Positions 1 through 5,693 of a DNA stretch of 6,064 nt are shown piece after piece (positions within the stretch are counted from its first letter, which is position 1; each line of letters starts with the position of its first letter). Source of the stretch: DATBAK01 sp036787815 (GTDB taxonomy: Bacteria; Actinomycetota; Acidimicrobiia; IMCC26256; PALSA-610). The stretch is from assembly GCA_036787815.1 (NCBI GenBank), contig DAIQOP010000246.1, positions 1-6,064 of the forward strand, given 5' to 3'. The position numbers and the translations under genes are program-made. The notes below the pieces were generated by a model. It searched no databases. It worked only from the letters and a program-made list of their open reading frames with translations, and had not been told where the DNA came from.

Positions 1-1
1 G

Positions 2-406
2 GTGCTGTTGCAAAGAGAAACCGGAGGCAACCTGACTGAGATATTGGCCAGTCTCGCCACTTTGATCCGGTCCCGATTCCGCTTGAAAGGCCATGTCAAG
101 GCATTGTCTTCCCAGGGCCGCATCACCGCCCTCGTCCTGACGGTCCTTCCCGTATTCATAGGGATGGGCTTTATGGTCGTCGCCCCCGATTACCTGAGAG
201 GCAAGGGCTCCGTGCCGATCGGCTCCAAGTACGAGACGCACGCCGACCCAGGCACACTCGATGCGTACCTCAAGGGCCACGTCAACCGAGCCACCGCGGG
301 CTGGGTAGCGGCGCTGCTGGAACGTGCTGGCGTCTTCGAGATCACCCGAGAGCGACCAGCTTGCGTGAGATTGTCGCCTACGTTCCCCGATACGAGGCGA
401 GGCTGA
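2..406 (+). CDS. TadB-like type II/IV pilus assembly membrane protein, C-terminal part, with a foreign tail
   Basis: The first 65 or so codons match the C-terminal half of the TadB/GspF family, inner-membrane platform proteins of Tad (Flp) pilus and type II secretion machines. The visible signature is LLQRETGGNLTEIL, then RFRLKGHVKALSSQGRITA, then a hydrophobic helix (VLTVLPVFIGMGFMVV) and APDYLRG. The gene enters from the left edge, so the GTG at base 2 is probably an internal Val codon. A TadB protein normally continues after PDYL with a short loop and a last membrane helix. Here, from about base 205, the reading frame passes without a stop into a soluble, charged segment (KYETHADPGTLDAYLKGHVN, then a stretch ending in RERPACVRLSP) that I do not recognise and that has no membrane helix. 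It may be a rearranged 3' end, an in-frame fusion or an assembly chimera. The TadB call is good; the status of the tail is open. Confidence 0.7.
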   Translation: MLLQRETGGNLTEILASLATLIRSRFRLKGHVKALSSQGRITALVLTVLPVFIGMGFMVVAPDYLRGKGSVPIGSKYETHADPGTLDAYLKGHVNRATAGWVAALLERAGVFEITRERPACVRLSPTFPDTRRG

Positions 407-636
407 ACAGCGCACGGCCTTGGATTCAGGGCGAAGCTGTGCGAAGCCAGCGCTCGGCGACGACGCGGGCGCTACTTCGCGAGACCGGTCCGGCCCGAGC
501 GAGGTTGATCCTCAGGCGTCGCCTGTGCTTGTGGCACAGGGNNNNNNNNNNCGAGAAGTCCCCTAACTGTTCTGCGAGCTCCGACAACGGACCCTCCTCC
601 GGCGGGTAGCTCCAGCCGACCCAAATGGAAACGTCG
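407..636. other. Gene-poor stretch containing the scaffold gap
   Basis: No complete gene is visible between the stop of the TadB-like frame and the convergent membrane-protein gene. Plus-strand frames are Arg-rich and not protein-like. On the minus strand bases 632-552 read IWVGWSYPPEEGPLSELAEQ followed by LGDFS, which looks more like real protein (SELAEQLG resembles the first helix of a helix-turn-helix). It runs directly into the run of Ns, so no gene can be called. It may be a remnant or chance. Confidence 0.4.
542..551. other. Assembly gap (10 N)
   Basis: Ten consecutive Ns, a round number typical of a scaffolder-inserted gap rather than a measured length. Sequence order and frame on either side should not be joined through it, and the true gap size is unknown. 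Confidence 0.95.
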
Positions 637-1140
637 TCACAACCCGCCGGTGACTTGAGCATGCCGCCAGGTCAAGGGTCTGTGGAGGAAAGCTGGGCCT
701 GGGGGGCGAGGAGTCCAGTAGCGCCGGTGCAAGCACGCGAGCCGCCACAGCAGCTTGAAAAAGATCACGGCTCCCAAGATCGGAACGAGCAGCATGAACG
801 CGTCGAGACCCCGGTAGCCGACTCTGTTGGCAACGAAGGCCATCGCGATCAACGCTATAACCACGACCGCGCCCTGCGCTGCGCTCGCGGCATCCGCGTT
901 GTACTTGTCGGCCTCAGCCTGGGTCGTAGCGACCTTTCCGCTGAGCGACGCGCTGCTGGTCGCGTGCCCAGCCCCTAGCGTGACCCCGAACCAGACGACG
1001 AGAATCGCCACGTAGACCAGGGGTTCGTACCAGCGAACCTTCATCCGGCTCTCGTTGGCGGCGGCCGGGGCGGTTGTCGCTTCGTCGCTGGAGGTCGCGT
1101 CATTCGGCGCGCGGTCACTCACCAACGCCTGGTCACCCAT
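637..1140 (-). CDS. Small three-helix membrane protein of unknown function
   Basis: A 167-residue protein. I chose the ATG at 1140 because it is preceded by GGAGTGAGG with suitable spacing and because the longer upstream reading frame is Arg/Ser-rich and overlaps the integrase remnant. Residues 1-33 are a polar Ala/Thr/Asp-rich cytoplasmic-looking lead. Three hydrophobic segments follow: about 39-59 (LVYVAILVVWFGVTLGAGHA), 90-107 (AVVVIALIAMAFVANRV) and 112-135 (LDAFMLLVPILGAVIFFKLL). The stretch 61-88 between the first two is Ala/Ser-rich. The short YRGLDAFMLLVP turn, then WRLACLHRRYW and a Pro-rich stretch (TPRPPGPAF), resemble small actinobacterial membrane proteins in style, but I recognise no family. 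The last 17 residues (from about 151) are less typical and could reflect a frame error near the gap. No operon partner is visible. Confidence 0.6.
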   Translation of the reverse strand: MGDQALVSDRAPNDATSSDEATTAPAAANESRMKVRWYEPLVYVAILVVWFGVTLGAGHATSSASLSGKVATTQAEADKYNADAASAAQGAVVVIALIAMAFVANRVGYRGLDAFMLLVPILGAVIFFKLLWRLACLHRRYWTPRPPGPAFLHRPLTWRHAQVTGGL

Positions 1141-1223
1141 CACTGCCTCACTCCGTCGAGATTCACCCCGCAGGAGAGCGGAGACTCTTCTTCCTTTCAC
1201 CACGCATCGGCGCACTCCGAACG

Positions 1224-1438
1224 ATGCTTGAGGCACGATCATCCGTGGATCTACTGGACTTCCCCATCGCCGCGAATCCGAACGCTCGCGTTGGGATTGC
1301 ACTCCACGCCGGAGCATCACCGGTCGAGGTATCGAAGCGGGTCGGACACGCACACACACGGCGACGCAGACCTACGCCTCGGCGATTCAGGAGACCGAGC
1401 AGCGAACCACTGAAGCCCTGGCGGCGCTCGCTGAGTAG
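1224..1438 (+). pseudogene. Frameshifted C-terminal remnant of a tyrosine recombinase (phage-type integrase)
   Basis: From base 1290 one frame reads VGIALHAGASPVEVSKRVGH, the typical stretch between the HxxR box and the conserved LGH box of phage/ICE integrases. From base 1358 a different frame reads TATQTYASAIQETEQRTTEA and then LALAALAE-type residues to TAG at 1436-1438, the usual end of these proteins, with the presumed nucleophilic Tyr at codon 1373-1375. The switch falls at the CA repeat 1351-1359; removing one CA unit joins the two into one continuous integrase tail. Upstream (1224-1289) the expected HxxR box is absent (DFPIAANPNA instead) and the catalytic core is missing. It is therefore a truncated, broken mobile-element relic. 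The exact left end is uncertain; 1290-1438 is the well-supported core. A sequencing error at the repeat could explain the shift but not the missing N-terminal part. Confidence 0.7.
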
Positions 1439-1645
1439 CGAGGTCGTCGTCGTCGACCGCGCTAACGACCCTGTCCCAGTCGCCGCCACCCGTCACCGTG
1501 GCGCGACGCGAGCGTGACGGCGACGCGGCCGATGCAGGATCGGGGCGGTCGAGGTTGCGAGACCGGAGTCCGGCGAGTCGGGCGAGTGATTCGCGTGTTC
1601 GCCGGAGGTAGGGCGAGCGGACGTGGGGAGGGGAGATAACAAGGT

Positions 1646-1688
1646 TCCTTCAACTAGATGGAGGTAATACGCACCCCAGGTTGAAGGA
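1646..1688. repeat. Inverted repeat TCCTTCAAC / GTTGAAGGA
   Basis: Perfect 9-base arms at 1646-1654 and 1680-1688 around a 25-base centre. The arms could form a hairpin or a dyad protein-binding or recombination site. The arms resemble integron attC core sites (RYYYAAC...GTTRRRY) at six of seven positions each, but the element is too short and has no inner pairing, so I do not call it an attC. Confidence 0.45.
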
Positions 1689-1839
1689 TCGTTACTGACT
1701 CCCCTGCGCTCTGGGAGTGTCACGCGCGGGGTTGGCTCGACGGGGACCGCGTAGCGCCATCGGACGCCGACAGTCAGCGCAGATCATCGGAGCGCGGTTG
1801 GAGACGACCTCGTTCGCGCGTACCCTCACTCCACAAGCT

Positions 1840-1887
1840 GCGGCGTCCAGACCCGCGGCGGCAAACGAGGGTGGGTCCGGACGCCGC
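1840..1887. repeat. Long GC-rich hairpin (14 of 15 pairs)
   Basis: GCGGCGTCCAGACCC at 1840-1854 pairs with GGGTCCGGACGCCGC at 1873-1887 with a single A/C mismatch, around an 18-base loop. No T-run follows on either strand, so it is not a standard intrinsic terminator. No flanking gene needs one there. It could be part of a structured RNA, a protein-binding dyad or a relic of a mobile element. Confidence 0.5.
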
Positions 1888-2071
1888 GGTGCTCGCTCTG
1901 GACGACAACAGCGCAGTGCGGGTCGTCCCGTGACGAGCGAGAGCAAGCACGTGCACCACGGGTGCTTGTCGGTCGAACGAAGCGGGTAGCGACTCGCTGG
2001 GGGTGGCTCACCGCACAGCTTGAGCCTCGGCGCTCGGCTCGCAGGCTGCCTAGCCGCCGGGTCGACCCTAA

Positions 2072-2191
2072 ACCCTGCGCTCGCGCGCAGACCTCGTGAG
2101 CGAAATCCCCGCGCGAGCGGGGACCTCTCGGGCCAGCAGGAGAGGTTGAACCCTCATCTCGCGCGTAGACCCTGCACGCGAGTGCAGACCT
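2072..2191. repeat. Cluster of four short palindromic hairpin units with TCGC/GCGA tetraloops
   Basis: Four units share a 6-base arm, 4-base loop, 6-base arm layout followed by ACC(T). Unit 1 (2075-2090) is CTGCGC-TCGC-GCGCAG. Unit 2 (2107-2122) is CCCCGC-GCGA-GCGGGG. Unit 3 (2153-2168) is CTCATC-TCGC-GCGTAG, with a decayed stem. Unit 4 (2172-2187) is CTGCAC-GCGA-GTGCAG. Units 1, 3 and 4 are preceded by AACC or GACC. Stems of units 1, 2 and 4 pair perfectly although their bases differ, meaning the arms covary, while the loop alternates between TCGC and its complement GCGA. A further 7-bp stem ACCTCTC/GAGAGGT (2123-2129, 2140-2146) fills the space between units 2 and 3. The cluster starts about 75 bases past the stop of the minus-strand crotonase gene. 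It resembles REP-type intergenic palindromes in organisation; transcript-end stabilisation or termination is inference. Confidence 0.65.
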
Positions 2192-2263
2192 GAGAGCCCA
2201 CGAGACGCTCAGAATCGACCGCTGCTGCGTCCGTCGCCGACCGCTGGCGTCGCAGTGCGGCGG

Positions 2264-3040
2264 CTACCGGCCCAACCAGTGAGGAGCACGACGCTCTCGG
2301 GCTGCCGCCATGCCCTCCTTGGCGTCCTCGGTAGCGTGTGCGACAAGTCGCATCGTCTCGCCGAACCGCACGGCCTCGGTCCACGGGAGACCGCGACCGC
2401 GGTGGGCCATCTCGTTCACCGCGCGCACGGCGAGCGGCGCGCCCTGGCAGAGCCGCCGCGCGAGGCGGTGGGCCTCGCCGAGCAGGTCGGCGCGGGGAAC
2501 CACCCGCAACGCGAGGCCGATCTCGAGCGCGTGGGCCGCATCGATGCGGTCGCCGGTGAGCAGCAATTCGAGCGCCTGCTGCATCCCGACGCGGTCGGGG
2601 AGCCGGAGCGCGCCGACGATCGTCGGCACACCGAGGCGAACTTCCGGGAACCCGAACTGCGCGTCGTCGGCGGCGAGCACGAAGTCGCACGTGAGCACCG
2701 CGGTGAGGCCGTAGCCGAGGCAGTAGCCGTTGACCGCGGCGATCGTGGGCTTCCAGATCTCCATGCCGCTCTCGAACGAGTTGACCGTCGGGATCTCCCA
2801 GAACGAGCCCGCGAACGTGCCGGCCGAACCGCCGCCGTCGCGCAGGTCGGCACCGACGCAGAACGAATCGCCCGCCCCGGTGACGATGGCCACCCACGCG
2901 TCGTCGTCGGCGCGGAAGCGCTCCCACGCGGCGTTGAGATCGTCGCGCAGCTCAGCATTGATCGCGTTGCGCACTTCGGGGCGGTGGTACGTGATGGTGG
3001 CGATGTGCTCGTCGCGCGCGTACAGCACCGTGCCGGTCAT
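2264..3040 (-). CDS. Enoyl-CoA hydratase/isomerase (crotonase) family protein
   Basis: A 258-residue protein of normal crotonase length. Family marks are the N-terminal YHRPEVRNAIN (18-28), the first oxyanion-hole loop FCVGADL (60-66), the second one AVNGYCLGYGL (102-112), CDFVLAADDAQFGFPEVRLG (118-137) and a helical C-terminal part. The family acts on CoA thioesters in the cytosol. Of the two catalytic glutamates of mammalian mitochondrial hydratase, the one in PEVRLG is kept (Glu133) but the one in the GGGCEL segment is replaced by Thr113 (GYGLTA). Plain syn-hydration of 2-enoyl-CoA is thus unlikely, and isomerase, hydrolase, lyase or other crotonase chemistry is possible. The start ATG at 3040 overlaps the TGA of the upstream NTF2-like gene as ATGA, so the two are probably translationally coupled. 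Longer in-frame extensions upstream run through that gene and were discarded. It is the last gene of the minus-strand set. Confidence 0.9.
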   Translation of the reverse strand: MTGTVLYARDEHIATITYHRPEVRNAINAELRDDLNAAWERFRADDDAWVAIVTGAGDSFCVGADLRDGGGSAGTFAGSFWEIPTVNSFESGMEIWKPTIAAVNGYCLGYGLTAVLTCDFVLAADDAQFGFPEVRLGVPTIVGALRLPDRVGMQQALELLLTGDRIDAAHALEIGLALRVVPRADLLGEAHRLARRLCQGAPLAVRAVNEMAHRGRGLPWTEAVRFGETMRLVAHATEDAKEGMAAARERRAPHWLGR

Positions 3041-3492
3041 GTGTAGCCCTGCATGATGTGCTCCACCCACCACGCCGGCGCGGCGTTCATGAGCGTCGAC
3101 ATGTCCCAGTAGTCCCACCAGCGCACGATCTTGCCGTCGCGGAACTGCTGCACCGACACGAACGGGAGCGTGACCTTCTCGCCCGTCGGCCACTCCCAGC
3201 TCTCGTCGTGCTCGGTGACGACGGTGTCGCCTTCGGCCACGATCAACCGGACGTCGTGGCTGATGCCCGAGAGCTTCTCGAACCCGAGCTTCAGGCGCGC
3301 GGCGATCTGCGCGGGCCCGCGCGCGACGTCGTCGGCCGGCGAGGGCACGTCGGTGTACTCGCCGTCGGGCGCGAAGAACGCCCCCACCCCGTCGTAATCA
3401 CGCCGGTACAGCGTCGCCCAGAAGCGCGCTACTGAATCGCGGTTCTCACTGGTTCGGGAGCTGTCTTCATGGTCGCGCTCGCTCTGTGGCAC
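3037..3492 (-). CDS. NTF2-like / SnoaL-type protein (limonene-epoxide hydrolase superfamily fold)
   Basis: A 151-residue single-domain protein. After a charged lead (1-18) come VARFWATLYRRDYDGVGAFF and APDGEYTDVP, then RGPAQIAARL, VVTEHDESWEW (91-101) and FRDGKIVRWWDYWDMSTL (117-134), the typical order for the cone-shaped NTF2/SnoaL fold. Asp127 in WWDYWD sits where limonene-1,2-epoxide hydrolase has a catalytic Asp. The Arg and second Asp of that enzyme's triad seem to be His95 and Glu97 here, so epoxide hydrolase activity should not be assumed. Relatives include isomerases, cyclases, hydrolases and dehydratase-like steroid proteins. The start is GTG at 3492, since no in-frame ATG precedes the domain; AAAGGAAG lies 9 bases upstream. 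It lies 86 bases downstream of the SDR gene and overlaps the crotonase gene by 4 bases, which supports a shared pathway. Confidence 0.85.
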   Translation of the reverse strand: MPQSERDHEDSSRTSENRDSVARFWATLYRRDYDGVGAFFAPDGEYTDVPSPADDVARGPAQIAARLKLGFEKLSGISHDVRLIVAEGDTVVTEHDESWEWPTGEKVTLPFVSVQQFRDGKIVRWWDYWDMSTLMNAAPAWWVEHIMQGYT

Positions 3493-3578
3493 TGGAGCCT
3501 GCTTCCTTTGCTTCGCCCAGGCTCGCCGCTCCGGACGCCTCAGCCGCCGGGTTCGTTCTTGCGGGTACGAGTGGTTGT

Positions 3579-4367
3579 CTACACGTCCGGGATGCCGAGG
3601 ACGAGGTTGGGTTCTTCGAGGCCGCCGTCGACTTCGAAGATCTTGCCGGTCACGAACGACGCCGCGTCGGACGCGAGGTAGAGCGCCGCGATCGCGATGT
3701 CGTCGGCCTCGCCGAGCCGCTTCACCGGGGTGCGACCGATCATCTCGCTGAGGATCGCCTCGTTGGTGAGCACGGTCTCGAGCGCGGAGGTCGCGACCGA
3801 GCCGACCGCGATGCCGTTGACGCGGGTCTTGGGTGAGAGGTCGGCGGCCATGAGCCGCGTCATGTGGCTGAGCGCGGCCTTCGCCGTGCCGTAGGCGACG
3901 AACCCACGGTCGCGCATGCGCCCGATCGCCGACGAGATGTTGACGATCGAGCCGCCGCCCTGCTCGAGCATGTGCGGCACCGCGGCCTTGCTGAGCACGA
4001 ACGCGGTGACGACGTTGAAGTGGAACGAGCGCTGCATGTAGCCGGCGCTGGTCGCGAGGAACGGGCGGGGAGCGGTGCCGCCCGCGTTGTTCACCACGAT
4101 GTCGAGGCGGCCGAGCTCGGCGACCGCGGTGTCGGCGAGGGCCGCGAGGCGTTCCTCGTCGTCGACGTCGGTCGGCACCACGAGCGCCCGCCGCCCGTGC
4201 GCGCGTACCTGCTCCGCGACGGCCTCGAGCTGCTCGACCGTGCGCGCCGCGAGGAGCACGTCGGCCCCGGCCTCGGCGAGCGCGACGGCGGTTGCCGCCC
4301 CAATGCCGCGGCCGGCGCCGGTGACGATCGCGACCTTTCCGTCCACACGGAACCGTTCGAGCACCAT
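3579..4367 (-). CDS. Short-chain dehydrogenase/reductase (SDR) family oxidoreductase
   Basis: A 262-residue classical SDR with a Rossmann fold: TGAGRGIG dinucleotide-binding motif (16-23), AARTVEQLE after the second strand, TDVDD with Asp67 for the adenine ring, NNAG (93-96), and the catalytic tetrad Asn118, Ser146, Tyr159 and Lys163 (YGTAK). Such enzymes oxidise or reduce hydroxyl/keto groups with NAD(P), often on steroids or hydroxyacyl-CoA. Arg42 (AARTVEQL) after strand 2, in place of an Asp, leaves an NADP preference possible. The usual PG of the IAPG motif is VG here (IAVGSVATS, Val177). The start ATG at 4367 follows AGAGGAG with proper spacing and fits the family N-terminus; the much longer open frame upstream overlaps the divergent amidohydrolase and is not coding. 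It is the first gene of the minus-strand set, reading away from the KstR-like box. Confidence 0.93.
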   Translation of the reverse strand: MVLERFRVDGKVAIVTGAGRGIGAATAVALAEAGADVLLAARTVEQLEAVAEQVRAHGRRALVVPTDVDDEERLAALADTAVAELGRLDIVVNNAGGTAPRPFLATSAGYMQRSFHFNVVTAFVLSKAAVPHMLEQGGGSIVNISSAIGRMRDRGFVAYGTAKAALSHMTRLMAADLSPKTRVNGIAVGSVATSALETVLTNEAILSEMIGRTPVKRLGEADDIAIAALYLASDAASFVTGKIFEVDGGLEEPNLVLGIPDV

Positions 4368-4424
4368 CGGGTCTCCTCTGGGAGGGCGGGCTTCCGGGAC
4401 GGGCCGCCAGGGTTGGAGGTAAAC

Positions 4425-4438
4425 TAGAACAGGTTCCA
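4425..4438. promoter_or_regulatory. Putative KstR-type operator in the divergent promoter region
   Basis: TAGAACAGGTTCCA matches the published KstR consensus TnnAACnnGTTnnA at all eight fixed positions. KstR is the TetR-family repressor of cholesterol/steroid catabolism genes in mycobacteria and rhodococci. With equal base use, eight fixed bases should occur by chance about once per 65 kb; this one falls in the 111-base spacer between two divergent genes. It lies 40 bases before the amidohydrolase ATG and 57 before the SDR ATG. TAAACT (4420-4425) on the plus strand and TAGTTT on the minus strand (4426-4421) are weak -10 candidates touching the box, without convincing -35 elements. Binding would be expected to repress both directions. 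The match is seen; the regulator's presence in this genome is inferred. Confidence 0.6.
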
Positions 4439-4478
4439 CTTCACGGCACGCGCCCACCACTTCGAGGAGGCGACGCTG

Positions 4479-5693
4479 ATGTCCGACAGCCCTCACGCCG
4501 AGGCCATCGATCTCGGTTACCTGGCGTTCGACGCCGACAATCACTACTACGAGGCGCCCGACGCGTTCACGCGTCACGTCGATCCCCGCTTCGCCAAGCG
4601 CGCGATGCAGTGGGCCGAGATCAACGGCAAGCAGCGCCTCGTGGTCGCGGGCAAGGTCAACCGGTTCATCCCGAACCCGCTGTTCGACCCCGTCGCGCGA
4701 CCCGGCTGCCTCGACGACTACTTCCGCGGCAAGAGCCCCGGCGACGACATCCGCGCCGCGTTCGGCGAGCTCGAGCCGATCAGTCCGGCGTACCGGCACC
4801 CCGAGCCGCGCGTCGATCTCATGGACCGCCAGGGCGTCGAAGGCTGCTTCATGTTCCCCACGCTCGGTGTGGGCATGGAAGAGGCGCTCACGCGCGACGT
4901 CGAGGCGTCGCACACCGCGTTCCACGCGTTCAACCAGTGGTTGCTCGACGACTGGACCTTCAACTACCGCGACCGGATCTTCGCGGCGCCGTACTTCACG
5001 CTCCAGGATCCCGACCGGGCCGCCGCCGAGGTCGAGTGGGTGCTCGAGCAGGGCGCCCGCGTGATCGTGATGCGCTCCGGCCCGGTGCGCGGACCGAACT
5101 TCAGCCGCTCACCCGGTGACCCGGTCTACGACCCGTTCTGGGCCCGCCTCTCCGAGGCCGGCATCCTCGTCGCGTACCACTCGGGCGACGCGGGCTATGC
5201 CCGCTACGCGTCCGATTGGGGCGCGTCCGACGAGATGGAGGCGTTCCGCCACGACGCGTTCCGCGCGCTCACCGGCGGCCACCGCCCGATCTTCGACACC
5301 ATCGGCGCACTCATCTGCCACGGCGTCTTCGCCCGGCATCCCAACCTGCGGGTCGCGACCATCGAGAGCGGATCCGACTGGGTTCCCGGCCTCGCGCGCG
5401 GCTTGAAGAAGAGCTACGCGCAGCGGCCGAGCGAGTTCCCCGGTGGCGACCCGGTCGAGCAGCTGCGCACGCACGTGTGGGTGTCGCCGTACTACGAGGA
5501 CCCGCTGGTCGAGCTGCGCGACACGATCGGCGCCGAGCACATCATCTTCGGCTCCGACTACCCGCACGCCGAAGGGCTCGCGGAGCCCGTGAGCTTCATC
5601 CACGACCTCGCCGGCTTCACCGACGCCGAGATCCGGCTCATCATGCGCGACAACGCCCTCGCCCTGTCGAAGCCCCAGCTCGTCTCGGTCTGA
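4479..5693 (+). CDS. Amidohydrolase family 2 (ACMSD-like) metal-dependent hydrolase/decarboxylase
   Basis: A 404-residue protein of the amidohydrolase_2 group (TIM-barrel metal enzymes related to aminocarboxymuconate-semialdehyde decarboxylase). The N-terminal strand carries DADNHYYEAPDAF (18-30), a variant of the usual DxHxH metal motif with only His22 kept. Other marks are the barrel strands GVEGCFMFPTLG (119-130), ARVIVMRSGP (193-202), VAYHSGD with His234, HGVFARHPNLRVATIESG with Glu296, and the closing HIIFGSDYPHAEG with Asp360 and His363. These enzymes hydrolyse or decarboxylate ring-derived acids, and unassigned paralogues are common in actinobacterial catabolic clusters. The ATG at 4479 is preceded by GAGGAGG (4464-4470) at 8 bases, a strong site. 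It diverges from the SDR gene across the KstR-like box and likely shares its control. Specific substrate unknown; the degenerate first metal motif leaves metal content and reaction open. Confidence 0.88.
   Translation: MSDSPHAEAIDLGYLAFDADNHYYEAPDAFTRHVDPRFAKRAMQWAEINGKQRLVVAGKVNRFIPNPLFDPVARPGCLDDYFRGKSPGDDIRAAFGELEPISPAYRHPEPRVDLMDRQGVEGCFMFPTLGVGMEEALTRDVEASHTAFHAFNQWLLDDWTFNYRDRIFAAPYFTLQDPDRAAAEVEWVLEQGARVIVMRSGPVRGPNFSRSPGDPVYDPFWARLSEAGILVAYHSGDAGYARYASDWGASDEMEAFRHDAFRALTGGHRPIFDTIGALICHGVFARHPNLRVATIESGSDWVPGLARGLKKSYAQRPSEFPGGDPVEQLRTHVWVSPYYEDPLVELRDTIGAEHIIFGSDYPHAEGLAEPVSFIHDLAGFTDAEIRLIMRDNALALSKPQLVSV

Larger units (their letters stand above)
1439..2263. other. Long gene-free region rich in inverted repeats
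   Basis: About 825 bases with no reading frame that looks like a real protein on either strand; the open frames are Arg/Pro/Ser-rich products of high GC. It holds a GTC triplet run (1443-1454), a 9-base inverted repeat (1646-1688), a small hairpin with perfect ACTCCC/GGGAGT arms (1698-1718), a long hairpin (1840-1887), a 7-bp hairpin CAAGCAC/GTGCTTG (1944-1968) and the hairpin cluster at 2072-2191. I found no tRNA-like cloverleaf, T-loop consensus or rRNA signature. With the integrase relic next to it, this may be an old insertion zone. Confidence 0.5.

Noticed and set aside
1646..1688. Integron attC site
   Set aside because: Core boxes each miss one consensus base, the total length is too short, and no inner paired boxes or intI gene are present.
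1692..1989. Small overlapping open frames on both strands, one with MICADCRRPM
   Set aside because: The two cysteines alone do not make a zinc-binding domain, there is no ribosome site, and the remaining residues are low-complexity Arg/Ala/Pro typical of non-coding high-GC DNA.
2072..2191. CRISPR array
   Set aside because: Unit starts are 32, 46 and 19 bases apart, the repeats are only 16 bases with differing arms, and there are no uniform spacers or cas genes.
1439..2263. tRNA gene as an integrase attachment site
   Set aside because: I found no cloverleaf, no T-loop GTTCRANNC pattern with matching stems and no acceptor stem in this stretch.
2255..3046. Long plus-strand open frame of 263 codons opposite the crotonase gene
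   Set aside because: Composition is Arg/Ala/Glu-rich with no family motif; it is an antisense by-product of the GC-rich crotonase gene, which has clear motifs.
3041..3193. N-terminal extension of the crotonase into the NTF2-like gene
   Set aside because: The added residues lack crotonase similarity and the ATGA overlap gives a natural start at 3040.
4368..4925. Upstream in-frame extension of the SDR on the minus strand
   Set aside because: It runs across the divergent promoter and the amidohydrolase N-terminus; the ATG at 4367 has a strong ribosome site and fits the SDR family start.
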